DNA of 64,000 nt, from positions 41,225 to 105,224 of the forward strand of contig JALZUQ010000001.1 in assembly GCA_023301465.1 (NCBI GenBank), in the 5' to 3' direction. The position numbers and the translations under genes are program-made. A model generated the notes under the pieces. It saw only the letters and a program-made list of their open reading frames with translations. It did not search any database and was not told the origin of the DNA. The DNA comes from Oligoflexales bacterium. Lineage in GTDB: Bacteria; Bdellovibrionota_B; Oligoflexia; Oligoflexales; JALZUQ01. Shown here piece after piece: positions 16,166 to 25,284 of the stretch (position 1 is its first letter; each line of letters starts with the position of its first letter).

Positions 16166-16867
16166 TTAATCTGAAAGTTTAATGAGCTTAAGAGTCGACT
16201 TAGCTTTTGTTTTCTTAGGTTTTTTATTCCAGTATTTTGCATTTGGCTTATAACCATCAAGCTCGGTCCAATGAGATGCCTTCCCATTTTTCATAAATGA
16301 AAGAACTTTTACTTCTCCGCTTCCTTCAAGTTCGTGCCTACAAACTCGGCATGCCATCACCGTATGATTTTTAATGCCAACAGAAACATCTACATAACGA
16401 AAATGAAGCGGGTGATGAGGTCTGGAGCAAAAATAACAACCGATCTTAGAATTTTTATCAATAGAAAGGTCATTATACAAAAGATCTGTTTGATATTTAC
16501 CGAGTCCAATTTGCTGGTGAACCGCTTTTGATAATCTCTGACATCGCTCAGTAATTTGCTTTGCTAAAAAAGCTGTTGCCTCAACGGAAGCATAATCTTC
16601 TTGAATTCTACCTTTGGAGCTAGAGATAGACTCTAATAAATTTTTAAGCACATTTGTTGTTGTTTCAAAATAACCGAGCAAAACCTGATCGTGCAAAAAT
16701 AGAAGTCTCGGTTTTTCTCGGTTGAGGTAAAACTGGCTCTTCTCTAATTGTTGAATAACTTGGCCCCACGACACAGCAACAATGGCAGGGTAGCGATACA
16801 GTCGATAGATTTGCCTAATAAGCAAACATATTAAAACTATTAATATTAGAATCACATAGATTTTCAT
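16166..16867 (-). CDS. Membrane-anchored protein with a CxxC-CxxC zinc-ribbon-like motif
   Basis: A 233-residue protein I do not recognise. It has one N-terminal hydrophobic helix (about 3-21), a helical middle part (30-135) and then a four-cysteine motif: Cys144-x2-Cys147 (GCYFCSRP) and Cys173-x2-Cys176 (ACRVCRHE), 25 residues apart, the spacing of a zinc ribbon. The C terminus is very Lys-rich (about 212-228). The topology suggests a cytoplasmic globular domain tethered to the membrane. It starts divergently from the MBL-like gene at 16992, with a 124-base shared upstream region. No function is assigned. Confidence 0.6.
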   Translation of the reverse strand: MKIYVILILIVLICLLIRQIYRLYRYPAIVAVSWGQVIQQLEKSQFYLNREKPRLLFLHDQVLLGYFETTTNVLKNLLESISSSKGRIQEDYASVEATAFLAKQITERCQRLSKAVHQQIGLGKYQTDLLYNDLSIDKNSKIGCYFCSRPHHPLHFRYVDVSVGIKNHTVMACRVCRHELEGSGEVKVLSFMKNGKASHWTELDGYKPNAKYWNKKPKKTKAKSTLKLIKLSD

Positions 16868-16991
16868 AGAATGATTATATAAAAAATTTTATAAAAAGGG
16901 AAATAATATTAAAAAACTCAATAATATCCATATTTTATGGTGTCACCATATTATTGATTATGCAACAATAAGCTGAAGGAAACAGTTTGCT

Positions 16992-17984
16992 ATGGAAATC
17001 ATTCAAACCGAAAATGGGCTACACCTAAAGGACTCGATCTTATGGCTCGACGGGGAATGCAAAAAATCTCAGCTAAATTTTATTTCCTCGATTGAATCCT
17101 ATCAACAGTTTAAACACAGCCCTCAAGCCCAAGTCATTACCAGCTACGAAACAGCAAAGCTTATTACCCCACTTCGAGAAGCTCAAAATGCTTTGATCTG
17201 CGAGTTTAATCGTCCGTTTTCTGTAGGAAACTTAGAGCTAGAACTAATACCTTCTGGGCATATTTTTGGTGGTTCAATGCTCCGCATTAAATACCAACAA
17301 GAGTCTCTATTATATGCTCCAGTCATCCAAACAAAAAAAACGAATATTCAAAGACAAATTCAAGTTGGAAAATCTGACACTTTACTCCTTGGTGCAAACA
17401 ACCTTGATTCATCAGGGCATCAATCCATCAAAAAAGAATATGAAAAACTTCGAGAGTTTGTCTCACAAAAAATGCTAAGCGGCACACAAAGAGTCAATAT
17501 TTTATGTAGCTTAAGTATCTCTTCAGATCTTACCCACTTTTTTTCTAACTCAGAAATAAAAGTTGTCACCCATCATGATATATACCGACTTAATAAAGCA
17601 TACGAAGACAGTGGAAGACCGGTTGGTAAATACACCTTATTCAAAGGGCGTGCGAGCCTACCTGAAAAACCATGCGTTGTTTTATTTCCTTTTAAGACTC
17701 AACTTGGCTCTCACATAAGGACAGAGGTTCCCGACGGGTCCGTAGCTGTCATTGACGACTCACGCTGGAACCCTATTCACTTAGACGCACTAAGAATCCC
17801 TGAGTACCGAACAAAAATCAACAGTGCTGCAGGCATCAGTGAAATTAAAAAATTTATAAAGTGTGTCGATCCCAAAAAAATTATCTTATTTGGGCCGTAT
17901 TCTAAGGCAATGCGTTCTAATTTATCTGAGCATCATGCTAATACAAATGAGGTTTATAAGAACCATCAACCTTCACTGTTCTAA
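16992..17984 (+). CDS. Degenerate metallo-beta-lactamase/beta-CASP-like protein
   Basis: A 330-residue protein. Its central stretch ELIPSGHIFGGSMLRI (about 83-98) closely follows the motif of beta-CASP nucleases and DNA-ligase-associated exonucleases (LxPAGHxxGSAxL), and ITSYETAKLI (about 49-58) matches their ATPETxxL segment. The catalytic HxHxDH motif that should precede it is missing: the equivalent is ISSIESYQQFKHS (about 31-43), with a single His. The later KIILFGPYSKAM (about 293-304) resembles the C-terminal GPxA-like motif. It looks like an intact but non-catalytic relative that may bind nucleic acid; this is inference. AAGGA lies 12 bases before the ATG. Confidence 0.55.
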   Translation: MEIIQTENGLHLKDSILWLDGECKKSQLNFISSIESYQQFKHSPQAQVITSYETAKLITPLREAQNALICEFNRPFSVGNLELELIPSGHIFGGSMLRIKYQQESLLYAPVIQTKKTNIQRQIQVGKSDTLLLGANNLDSSGHQSIKKEYEKLREFVSQKMLSGTQRVNILCSLSISSDLTHFFSNSEIKVVTHHDIYRLNKAYEDSGRPVGKYTLFKGRASLPEKPCVVLFPFKTQLGSHIRTEVPDGSVAVIDDSRWNPIHLDALRIPEYRTKINSAAGISEIKKFIKCVDPKKIILFGPYSKAMRSNLSEHHANTNEVYKNHQPSLF

Positions 17985-18177
17985 TGACTCTTTTTAGGTT
18001 CCAACACCTATTTGAAGTGAAGTTTTTGACACCCGTCCATTGTTTCAACAACTCGTCAGAAAAATAAACCAATATTTTTAGACACTTATTTTGGGTGCTT
18101 GCTTGCAATTAACTAAACACCTCAGTCAATGAGGCGTTGTTGTCCCAGTTGAATCCACGTTGTATCGGAGTTGAAAA

Positions 18178-18534
18178 ATGAAAAATGTTCTAGCAAATGT
18201 CCAAAGTATTGTAAAAGAATCATACCAAATCCCATGGCTTCCGCCACTTTGGGAAGTATTATACCAAGAAGGAGTAAGAGGAAATCACTTACTTTTTAGT
18301 AAAGACGATCAAAGATATTTTCAATCTAGAGACTTATATAAATCATCTACAATTGCTGATATATATTCTGATGATTTAGAAGAAATCATACTAAAACTAT
18401 TATGCTGCTGCGAACTTTCAAGCCTTATTCAAACCGTTGAAAGCCACAGTAAAGATACCAGAGAAAAGCTATATCACTTATATCTTCACACCTTAAACGT
18501 AAGCAGACGCTACCATAAGGGCTCTCTTAACTAA
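18178..18534 (+). CDS. Small cytoplasmic protein of unknown function
   Basis: A 118-residue, mostly helical protein without signal or membrane segment. Features are PWLPPLWEVLYQEG (about 19-32), a cluster of Cys in LKLLCCCELSSLIQ (about 73-86) and a basic C-terminal helix. GGAG precedes the ATG, and the open frame has normal codon use, so I consider it real. It lies 103 bases before ftsK. No motif or family is recognised. Confidence 0.5.
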   Translation: MKNVLANVQSIVKESYQIPWLPPLWEVLYQEGVRGNHLLFSKDDQRYFQSRDLYKSSTIADIYSDDLEEIILKLLCCCELSSLIQTVESHSKDTREKLYHLYLHTLNVSRRYHKGSLN

Positions 18535-18637
18535 TTAATAAGCTTAAAGTAACTCTCGTTCTTTGAGGTATTCTAAAAATAATATCATCACTTAAATGAT
18601 ATAATATTAGGATACTTCCATTGAACGAGATTTTTTT

Positions 18638-20821
18638 ATGTCTACAAAAACAATAGATCAGCGTGTCGGTCCATTCTCTTATTTACATTATTTTTTATAT
18701 CTCGCCGTTAGCCTCTACCTTCTTTTGGCTCTTTTTAGTTTTTCTTTAAATGATCCCTCTATTCTTGCTAGTAACTATCCGCAACTCATGCCCCTACATA
18801 ATATTTGTGGCCTCATTGGCTCTCAAGTTGCTGGATGGCTTATTTGGCAGTTTGGTGTTCTTTCCTTTAGTATTCCTTTACTACTGACGTTTGAGAGAAC
18901 TCTCCACCTTAGAAAACACTCTTTTTCTTTTTATTGGGTATATATCTTACTTCTTGGTTTTACTGCTTCTATTCTTCTCGTAGAGAACTTTGCATATCAT
19001 TTTGAAATTGAGGGTTTTACACTTGCATCCACTGGAGCATTCGGACAAGAGCTCTATAATGTTATTACAAAGTATCTAGGCAACACTGGGCCTTGGGTTT
19101 TCATTGGCATGATTGCACTCTCAACCTGTGCCCCACTCCTCTCTAAAACAACTTATATAATGAAAAAAATTCGAAACATCCCTATTAAGATTCCTAAAAC
19201 AAATGCTTTTACAAAAATAAAAAAACAAATGAAAGATTTTAGAGAAATTAAACCTATTGAAAAAGACCAAGAAAGCCCTATAGCTTTTATACCGGAAGAT
19301 AATTTAGATGACGTGGAAGAGTTTATTGAGAATGAAAACCCTATCTCTGAAGAACCAACTGACATTGACACAACCGATTCTAGCTTTATACCACCCACTG
19401 AGGTTTTTAATAGATCAAAAAACAACACGACCAACGAACAAGACAACCAACAAGAAACCAAAGACCTTTTACTTCAAACCCTTGCGGACTTTGGTGTAAA
19501 AGGTGAAATTATTAATGTTCAAAACGGCCCTGTTGTCGCAGTTTATGAATTCCAGCCAGTTGCCGGTACAAAACAATCGAAAGTAATAGGACTTGCTGAC
19601 GATTTAGCATTGTCTTTAAAAGTAGATAGTTTGTTAATCAACCCTGTTTCAGGAAAAAGAGCTCTTGGTATCGAAGTCCCAAACGATAATAGAGAGTTAG
19701 TTTATTTTGGTGATTTATTAACAAGCCGTCAGTTTAAACAAAGCAAAGATCCATTAACTTATGCTTTAGGTAAATCGATTTCAGGAGAAACTCTTTGTTT
19801 AGACATAACAAAGATGCCTCACCTATTAATGGCTGGTGCAACTGGTTCTGGTAAATCTGTGGCTGTTAATGCAATTATTTGTAGTGTTTTAATGAAGGCA
19901 ACACCTGCTGAAGTTCGGATGATTTTGGTAGACCCTAAAATGTTGGAATTAAGTGTATACGAAGAAATTCCACATTTACTTCTTCCGGTTATCACCGATC
20001 CTGGCGAAGCTGCTACTTCATTAAAGTGGGCCGTCAATGAGATGGAAAAACGCTACAAACTTATGCAAAAAACAAAGGTTCGAAGCATCGCGGGCTATAA
20101 TCAGTTTATTGATAAAATGTCTCAGTATGAAAAAGAAACTTTTCTAGAAGAAAACGAGCTGGAAGAAATTGAGCCTCTGCCTTATATTCTGATTGTCATC
20201 GACGAACTAGCGGACTTGATGTTAACGGCTCCAAAAGATGTTGAATGCCAAATTCAAAGACTTGCACAAAAAGCCCGTGCCTCAGGCATCCACCTTGTGC
20301 TTGCAACTCAGAGGCCTTCCGTTGATATTATCACAGGTGTCATCAAGGCTAATCTCCCCTGTCGTGCTGCATTTCAAGTGGTATCAAAACACGACAGCCG
20401 CACTATTTTAGACCAACCGGGGGCCGATAAGCTTTTAGGCAAAGGTGATATGCTCCTTCAAAGACCGGGGTTCTTTAAGTTGCTTCGTGCTCAGTCGGCA
20501 TTTATTAGTGATGAAGAAGTGAATGATCTTGTCGCTCAAATCAAAAGAAAACACAAAACAAACTACGATGCCACATTAATGGATTGGATTGAAACAAACA
20601 ACGTGACGCAAGCCGATGGAAGTCCATCTGATGATGACGACGACGTAAAATATACTGAAGCTGTCGATCTTGCACAATCCAACGGTCACGTCTCAGCTTC
20701 TTTCTTACAACGTCACCTTAAAATAGGTTACAACCGAGCAGCAAGAATAGTTGAGGCTATGGAAAAACGGGGGCTTGTTGGAAAGTCTGAAGGATCAAAA
20801 CCAAGACCGTGGTTAGGATAA
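18638..20821 (+). CDS. ftsK: DNA translocase FtsK/SpoIIIE
   Basis: A 727-residue translocase. Four N-terminal transmembrane helices (about 17-170) and a short acidic linker (190-265) precede the motor domain. That has Walker A GATGSGKSVAVNAII (about 397) and Walker B ILIVIDELADLM (about 518). The gamma domain closes the protein (DLAQSNGHVSASFLQRHLKIGYN, about 675-697), a winged helix that reads KOPS-like polar sequences. FtsK pumps chromosomes through the division septum and activates dimer resolution. The linker is short compared with E. coli FtsK, as in SpoIIIE. A TATAAT hexamer lies at about 18599. Confidence 0.95.
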   Translation: MSTKTIDQRVGPFSYLHYFLYLAVSLYLLLALFSFSLNDPSILASNYPQLMPLHNICGLIGSQVAGWLIWQFGVLSFSIPLLLTFERTLHLRKHSFSFYWVYILLLGFTASILLVENFAYHFEIEGFTLASTGAFGQELYNVITKYLGNTGPWVFIGMIALSTCAPLLSKTTYIMKKIRNIPIKIPKTNAFTKIKKQMKDFREIKPIEKDQESPIAFIPEDNLDDVEEFIENENPISEEPTDIDTTDSSFIPPTEVFNRSKNNTTNEQDNQQETKDLLLQTLADFGVKGEIINVQNGPVVAVYEFQPVAGTKQSKVIGLADDLALSLKVDSLLINPVSGKRALGIEVPNDNRELVYFGDLLTSRQFKQSKDPLTYALGKSISGETLCLDITKMPHLLMAGATGSGKSVAVNAIICSVLMKATPAEVRMILVDPKMLELSVYEEIPHLLLPVITDPGEAATSLKWAVNEMEKRYKLMQKTKVRSIAGYNQFIDKMSQYEKETFLEENELEEIEPLPYILIVIDELADLMLTAPKDVECQIQRLAQKARASGIHLVLATQRPSVDIITGVIKANLPCRAAFQVVSKHDSRTILDQPGADKLLGKGDMLLQRPGFFKLLRAQSAFISDEEVNDLVAQIKRKHKTNYDATLMDWIETNNVTQADGSPSDDDDDVKYTEAVDLAQSNGHVSASFLQRHLKIGYNRAARIVEAMEKRGLVGKSEGSKPRPWLG

Positions 20822-20839
20822 TCTTCTTAATATTTACCT

Positions 20840-21892
20840 TCATATTGTAAGCAATTTACGCACATGTGACTCGTAGCTATAAATAGCTTGAAACTTTGTT
20901 GCTCTTTTTTCTCTTGTTGAGGTTCGTAACTTTATTTGGCTTTGAAGAAACTTCGCCATTTCGCTCACTCTATTGCGAGAGTTATGTGAATAAATAAAGC
21001 CGTCTTGAGAATCAAAAATACTTTGAAGGGAATGTACTCTCGAAACTAACATTGGAGTGCCGCACATCAAAAACTCATAAGCTACTCTACAGATATACTC
21101 TGAACCCTCTGAACACACCCAGCCAAATAATGCTTCATTCATGTAATTCTCAATCTTGTCCACCCTAGTATAGTCTACATAAACATCACGCCCAACCATT
21201 AAACCAGATACTAAAATCCAATCTTCGAGTGTTTGCTTACTTATGTTTTTTGGTTCTCCAATAATACGAAGCTTTAGGGATGGTATCTTTTTTTGTATCT
21301 CAGAAAAATCACTTAGTGCTTTTCTTAAACCTTTTACAGGGTCCAATCTACCTACAATAATTATTTCATTTTTTATGTCGGAATTTATAAAATGGAATTT
21401 TTCTTTATCTAATGCCATTTCGATGATTCTTATTGGTTTTTTTGTTTGCTGCATTAATTGTTCTTTCAGAAACGCTGAAGGAACAATATATGACTTAATA
21501 TGTAAATGAGGTAATTTTAGTTTTAGGATACTCCAAAAACTCGGACTGTTGATCTTATCTCCTTTAAACCTATAAAAATTAACATTCCAAAAAAAAAGTT
21601 TTAAAATCAGAGCCTGAAAATTTTCGCTACCACCATATGTGATCACTTGCTTGGGCTTGTATTTTATGAGTATTTTAAAAAGATAAAAAAACGTCCAAAC
21701 GCTTTTTAGGTTAACGCCGATTACTTTAGTTGTTTTCTTTTGAGCTGTAACAAGTGGAGCTGTACCGTTTTGAAGGACAAGTACGCTTTTTTGGTTTTTT
21801 GATGATAATGCGATATGGGAATTTCTTGCATATTCAGAAATAGCACTATTAAAACGATTTGAACTGATATGGATAAAAATAAAAAACCCCAA
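20840..21892 (-). CDS. GT4-like (group 1) glycosyltransferase with an unusual start
   Basis: A 350-residue transferase. The C-terminal half has IIVGRLDPVKGLRKAL (about 176-191), the GT-B domain nucleotide-sugar binding start, then LRIIGEPKN (about 205). The acceptor side holds GWVCSEGSEYICRVAYEFLMC (about 250-270), the Glu-x7-Glu-like motif of retaining GT4 enzymes. The N terminus reads IFIHISSNRFNSAISEYAR, a normal family start, yet there is no ATG before it. The only candidates are TTG at 21892 and ATT at 21880. Both lie in or beside the hairpin of the terminator at 21876-21907 serving the next gene. Translation may begin there, or the gene may be N-terminally damaged. Confidence 0.65.
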   Translation of the reverse strand: MGFFIFIHISSNRFNSAISEYARNSHIALSSKNQKSVLVLQNGTAPLVTAQKKTTKVIGVNLKSVWTFFYLFKILIKYKPKQVITYGGSENFQALILKLFFWNVNFYRFKGDKINSPSFWSILKLKLPHLHIKSYIVPSAFLKEQLMQQTKKPIRIIEMALDKEKFHFINSDIKNEIIIVGRLDPVKGLRKALSDFSEIQKKIPSLKLRIIGEPKNISKQTLEDWILVSGLMVGRDVYVDYTRVDKIENYMNEALFGWVCSEGSEYICRVAYEFLMCGTPMLVSRVHSLQSIFDSQDGFIYSHNSRNRVSEMAKFLQSQIKLRTSTREKRATKFQAIYSYESHVRKLLTI

Positions 21893-21907
21893 CGAATTTC
21901 GTTGAGG
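21876..21907 (-). terminator. Intrinsic terminator of the 22.0-22.3 kb gene
   Basis: Minus-strand stem CCTCAACGAA pairing with TTCGTTGGGG (21887-21907), one mismatch, followed by a T-rich run on that strand (the A-run at 21876-21886). It lies about 50 bases past the stop of the exported-protein gene and overlaps the glycosyltransferase start. Confidence 0.75.
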
Positions 21908-21956
21908 TTAGGGTAACAAATACTGAGTCACCTAAACTAGTAGTTTTTAGGATTAA

Positions 21957-22316
21957 CTACCTTCTGTAAGGCGCGGAAAAAGCTCCCGAATAATCATCTT
22001 GATCGGCTGGTTCTTTTAAAAGAACCTTATGATGCTTTAAGATTGATCTGTTAATTATTTCAAACTCAACTTTTACAAGCCCTTTCTTTGAAGCCCCTAC
22101 AATCCAACCTTCAGCAACAAGTGCTTTATTCCCTTTTTTTCTTGGATCAATAACAATAACTGTGTCGTTTATTGTAAAGTCTTTTAGGCTTACAAGACAC
22201 GTGTCTTTTACCTTATCGCAACTTACAACAGAACTTGCTGTTAATGTTTGAGGGGATAAAAAGAAAACCCCAGACACCACTGAAACTAAAAACCAGAAAC
22301 CATTCAACTTTCGCAT
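21957..22316 (-). CDS. Small exported protein of unknown function
   Basis: A 119-residue protein with a clear Sec signal peptide (MRKLNGFWFLVSVVSGVFFL, cleavage near residue 27). The mature part has two Cys (33 and 39, SCDKVKDTCLV), likely a disulphide in the periplasm, and a beta-rich region (VIVIDPRKKGNKALVAEGWI). The motif VEFEIINRSILKHHKVLLKE closes the domain. No family is recognised. GGAG lies about seven bases before the ATG. It is a single-gene transcript ending at the terminator at 21876-21907, and gcvT diverges from it. Confidence 0.55.
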   Translation of the reverse strand: MRKLNGFWFLVSVVSGVFFLSPQTLTASSVVSCDKVKDTCLVSLKDFTINDTVIVIDPRKKGNKALVAEGWIVGASKKGLVKVEFEIINRSILKHHKVLLKEPADQDDYSGAFSAPYRR

Positions 22317-22479
22317 AATAACACTCCATACAGTTCAACAGATATAGTTGTGCAATCAGACACCCAAATTTAATCCAATAAATACAGTTTCTTACGCTGA
22401 TCTAACTGTTTTAATGGTTGCCGACTGAAAAAAAATTCGACACTCTCTATTTGCAACGAAAACAGCTAGTGGATACCCC

Positions 22480-23541
22480 ATGCAAACAACAGTCATTGAG
22501 CCTTTTTATCCAAAACTAAAAACAAAACTTGTTGATTTTGCTGGCTGGAAAATGCCGGTTTGGTTTACAAGCACCCTTGATGAACACAAGTTCGTTAGAA
22601 GCTCTTGTGGCGTATTCGATGTTTCTCATATGGGTCGAATTATTTTATCTGGTAGTAACGTAGTCGATTTTTTGGAAAACTTACTGCCGAGCAATATTTC
22701 TGAAATAAATATAGGAGCCAGTAAATATACGGCTTTGCTAAATAAAAGCGGCGGTATCATTGATGATCTGATTATTTATAGACTAAAAGACTTATCTTAC
22801 ATGCTTTGTGTCAACGCAAGTAATGCTGAAAATGTACTTAGCTGGATTAACCAGCAAGAAAATGCTTCTGAAATTCAAATAAAAAACCTATCCACAACTT
22901 ATGCCCAACTGGCCGTACAAGGACCAACCAGCTTAGAACATATTCAAAAAATATTGCCCTCTTTTCGGCCTATTCATTTTGGAGAAATCTCTAGCCACAA
23001 TGTTGATGAAGGTACCTGCTATGTAGCAAGAACCGGTTATACCGGTGAGCACGGATATGAAATATACACTCCTAATTCACATGGCATAAAAATATGGGGG
23101 CAACTCTTAAACAACGGTGTTCACCCTTGTGGACTAGGGGCAAGAGACACTCTTCGTTTAGAAGCCGGCTACAGTCTTTATGGTAGTGAGCTAAATACTG
23201 AACGTAATATTTTTGAAAGTGGCATTGGGTGGATCTCAAAAACAAAGACACAGCCTCATATTGGTATGATTGAAAAAGAAAATCAAAAGTCAAAAATCCG
23301 GGCTTTTACAATGGTAGACTCAGGAATTCCAAGAAGTGGAATGTCAGTCATTATTGGCGATGAGCCTGTTGGAATTGTCACCAGTGGAGGTCGTTTACCG
23401 TCTCTAGAAAAAAACGGAGGGCTATTGTTTTTTGAAAATGGGGCTCCAAAGGTCGGTACAGAGATCTTTATTGATATTCGCGGCAAAAGAAAGCTTGCAA
23501 TCATCCAGAAAAAACCATTATATTCAAATAGAATTCAATAG
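22480..23541 (+). CDS. gcvT: Aminomethyltransferase (glycine cleavage system T protein)
   Basis: A 353-residue T protein of normal length. It starts PFYPKLKTKLVDFAGWKMPVWF (8-29), followed by GVFDVSHMGRI (about 45-55) with the folate-binding Asp/Met region. Further motifs are GGIIDDLIIYRL, RTGYTGEHGYEIY (about 184) and GLGARDTLRLEAGYSLYG (about 215). T protein transfers the methylene group of the aminomethyl-lipoyl H protein to tetrahydrofolate and releases ammonia. gcvH follows 21 bases downstream. No strong ribosome binding site or glycine riboswitch is visible upstream. Confidence 0.95.
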   Translation: MQTTVIEPFYPKLKTKLVDFAGWKMPVWFTSTLDEHKFVRSSCGVFDVSHMGRIILSGSNVVDFLENLLPSNISEINIGASKYTALLNKSGGIIDDLIIYRLKDLSYMLCVNASNAENVLSWINQQENASEIQIKNLSTTYAQLAVQGPTSLEHIQKILPSFRPIHFGEISSHNVDEGTCYVARTGYTGEHGYEIYTPNSHGIKIWGQLLNNGVHPCGLGARDTLRLEAGYSLYGSELNTERNIFESGIGWISKTKTQPHIGMIEKENQKSKIRAFTMVDSGIPRSGMSVIIGDEPVGIVTSGGRLPSLEKNGGLLFFENGAPKVGTEIFIDIRGKRKLAIIQKKPLYSNRIQ

Positions 23542-23562
23542 TTACAGGAGCTGCGGGACATA

Positions 23563-23943
23563 ATGAGCAACAACATTCCAGAGAACCTGAAATACACAAA
23601 AGACCACGAGTGGGTCTTGGAATCAAAAGGCACAGTCACTGTTGGAGTAACCGCTTACGCAGTTGAGCAACTTGGAGACATCGTTCATATTGAGCTACCG
23701 GAGATTGGTGCTGAGCTTGATGAGGGTGACCCGTTTGGAACCATTGAATCAACAAAAACAGTCTCTGATCTTTACATGCCCGTTGGTGGTGAAGTTATAG
23801 AAATCAATGATGGATTAGAAAGTAGTCCTGAGTCTCTTCAAGAAAGCTCTTACGGAGACGGTTGGATTGTAAAAATTAAATCTAACAAAGCCGCCTCTAA
23901 TCTAATGACTGCGACTGAATACCAATCTTTTATTAGCGAGTAA
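23563..23943 (+). CDS. gcvH: Glycine cleavage system H protein
   Basis: A 126-residue lipoyl-domain protein. The N terminus YTKDHEWVLESKGTVTVGVT is the GcvH signature, and the lipoylated residue is Lys65 in GTIESTKTVSDL. It shuttles the aminomethyl group between the P, T and L proteins. A GGAG-like sequence lies upstream (ACAGGAGCTGCGG at about 23544). gcvP does not follow; the next gene is a DEAD-box helicase, so the P protein must be encoded elsewhere. Confidence 0.95.
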   Translation: MSNNIPENLKYTKDHEWVLESKGTVTVGVTAYAVEQLGDIVHIELPEIGAELDEGDPFGTIESTKTVSDLYMPVGGEVIEINDGLESSPESLQESSYGDGWIVKIKSNKAASNLMTATEYQSFISE

Positions 23944-23982
23944 TCGTTTCTTTTTTTTCCTCAATTTTAAAGCGAGTTTTTT

Positions 23983-25284
23983 GTGACCACCTTTACCGAG
24001 CTAAAACTCGCTTCTCCTATTCTTAAATCACTAACTGAATTAAAGTATACAACCCCTACTCCAATTCAAGAGCAATCCATTCCCATTGTTATGAATGGTG
24101 ATGACTTACTAGGGATTGCACAGACTGGAACGGGTAAAACGGCTGCTTTTTGTCTGCCGGTGTTACATAAGCTTCACACCGAAAACAAAAAAACGACTCC
24201 CAAGGGCTCTAATGTTTTAATTCTGACGCCTACCCGCGAGCTAGCCATACAGATTCACGAAAACCTGATGGAGTATGGAAGCTACTTGAAAAAGTTCTTT
24301 GCTGTAGTTTATGGAGGGGTATCACAAGGAAAACAAGTACAAAAAATGAAGCGTGGAGTACATGTTCTCGTTGCTACGCCAGGAAGACTCTTAGACTTAA
24401 TAGAACAAGGTCATATCGACCTCTCAAAAGTCGAAACTTTTGTGTTGGATGAAGCAGACAGAATGCTTGACATGGGTTTTATGAGAGACGTCAAAAAAAT
24501 TATCTCTAAGATCCCCAAAAAACGCCATAATTTGTTTTTCTCTGCAACCATGCCGCCAGACATTAAAAGTTTATCTAAAAATATTTTAAACAACCCAAAG
24601 AAAGTTGAAATTACTCCTGAGTCCACCACTGTCGAGTTGATTCAACAGTCGGTTATGTATGTTGATAAAACTAAAAAAATCAAACTCCTACTACACCTCT
24701 TAAAGTCGCAAAATCTTGATAAGGTTTTAGTTTTTGTTGGCATGAAATACCTTGCTAACAGGGTTGCGGAGAACCTCAATAAAAACGACATTACCACCAT
24801 GGCCATACACGGAAATAAATCTCAGTCCGCCAGACAACGAGCTATTAAAGATTTTGCTGACGGTAAAGTACAAGTCCTCATTGCAACAGACATTGCATCA
24901 CGAGGAATTGACATTGATGGAATCACACATGTGATCAATTTTGATTTACCAAACATTGCAGAGAGCTATGTTCACAGAATCGGAAGAACAGCAAGAGCAG
25001 GGAAAAAAGGAACTGCGATCTCTTTGGTAACTGGGGATGAAAAATCGTATTTAGTTAATATTGAAAAGTCTATTCACAAAAAAATTGAGGTTGTGACCGA
25101 CCAGCCATTTCACTCGGAAGATGCTATGAACAGTCGAGTAATGAAGCCTGGAAAAGCGAAAGCGAAAATAGAGGGGCGTCATAAAAAACCGTTTAAACCA
25201 AAAAAGCCCCGTAGTCGTGATACTAAAAAAGCACCACCTAAAAGATCTAAACAAACACGTCGCGGTAAACCAAAGACTAAATAA
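23983..25284 (+). CDS. DEAD-box RNA helicase, RhlE-like
   Basis: A 433-residue helicase. Motifs in order are Q motif TPIQEQSIP (about 26), Walker A AQTGTGKT (about 46-53), PTRELA, DEAD (Walker B), SAT and the C-terminal HRIGRTARAG (about 333). The tail (about 385-433) is a long Lys/Arg/Pro stretch typical of RhlE-type RNA-binding extensions. Such helicases unwind RNA in ribosome assembly or mRNA turnover. Translation begins at GTG 23983 with an upstream AGCGAG. It lies 39 bases from gcvH on the same strand but is probably unrelated in function. Confidence 0.93.
   Translation: MTTFTELKLASPILKSLTELKYTTPTPIQEQSIPIVMNGDDLLGIAQTGTGKTAAFCLPVLHKLHTENKKTTPKGSNVLILTPTRELAIQIHENLMEYGSYLKKFFAVVYGGVSQGKQVQKMKRGVHVLVATPGRLLDLIEQGHIDLSKVETFVLDEADRMLDMGFMRDVKKIISKIPKKRHNLFFSATMPPDIKSLSKNILNNPKKVEITPESTTVELIQQSVMYVDKTKKIKLLLHLLKSQNLDKVLVFVGMKYLANRVAENLNKNDITTMAIHGNKSQSARQRAIKDFADGKVQVLIATDIASRGIDIDGITHVINFDLPNIAESYVHRIGRTARAGKKGTAISLVTGDEKSYLVNIEKSIHKKIEVVTDQPFHSEDAMNSRVMKPGKAKAKIEGRHKKPFKPKKPRSRDTKKAPPKRSKQTRRGKPKTK

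Noticed and set aside
22317..22479. Glycine riboswitch upstream of gcvT
   Set aside because: The conserved GGAGA and glycine-aptamer pairings are not visible in this 163-base gap.
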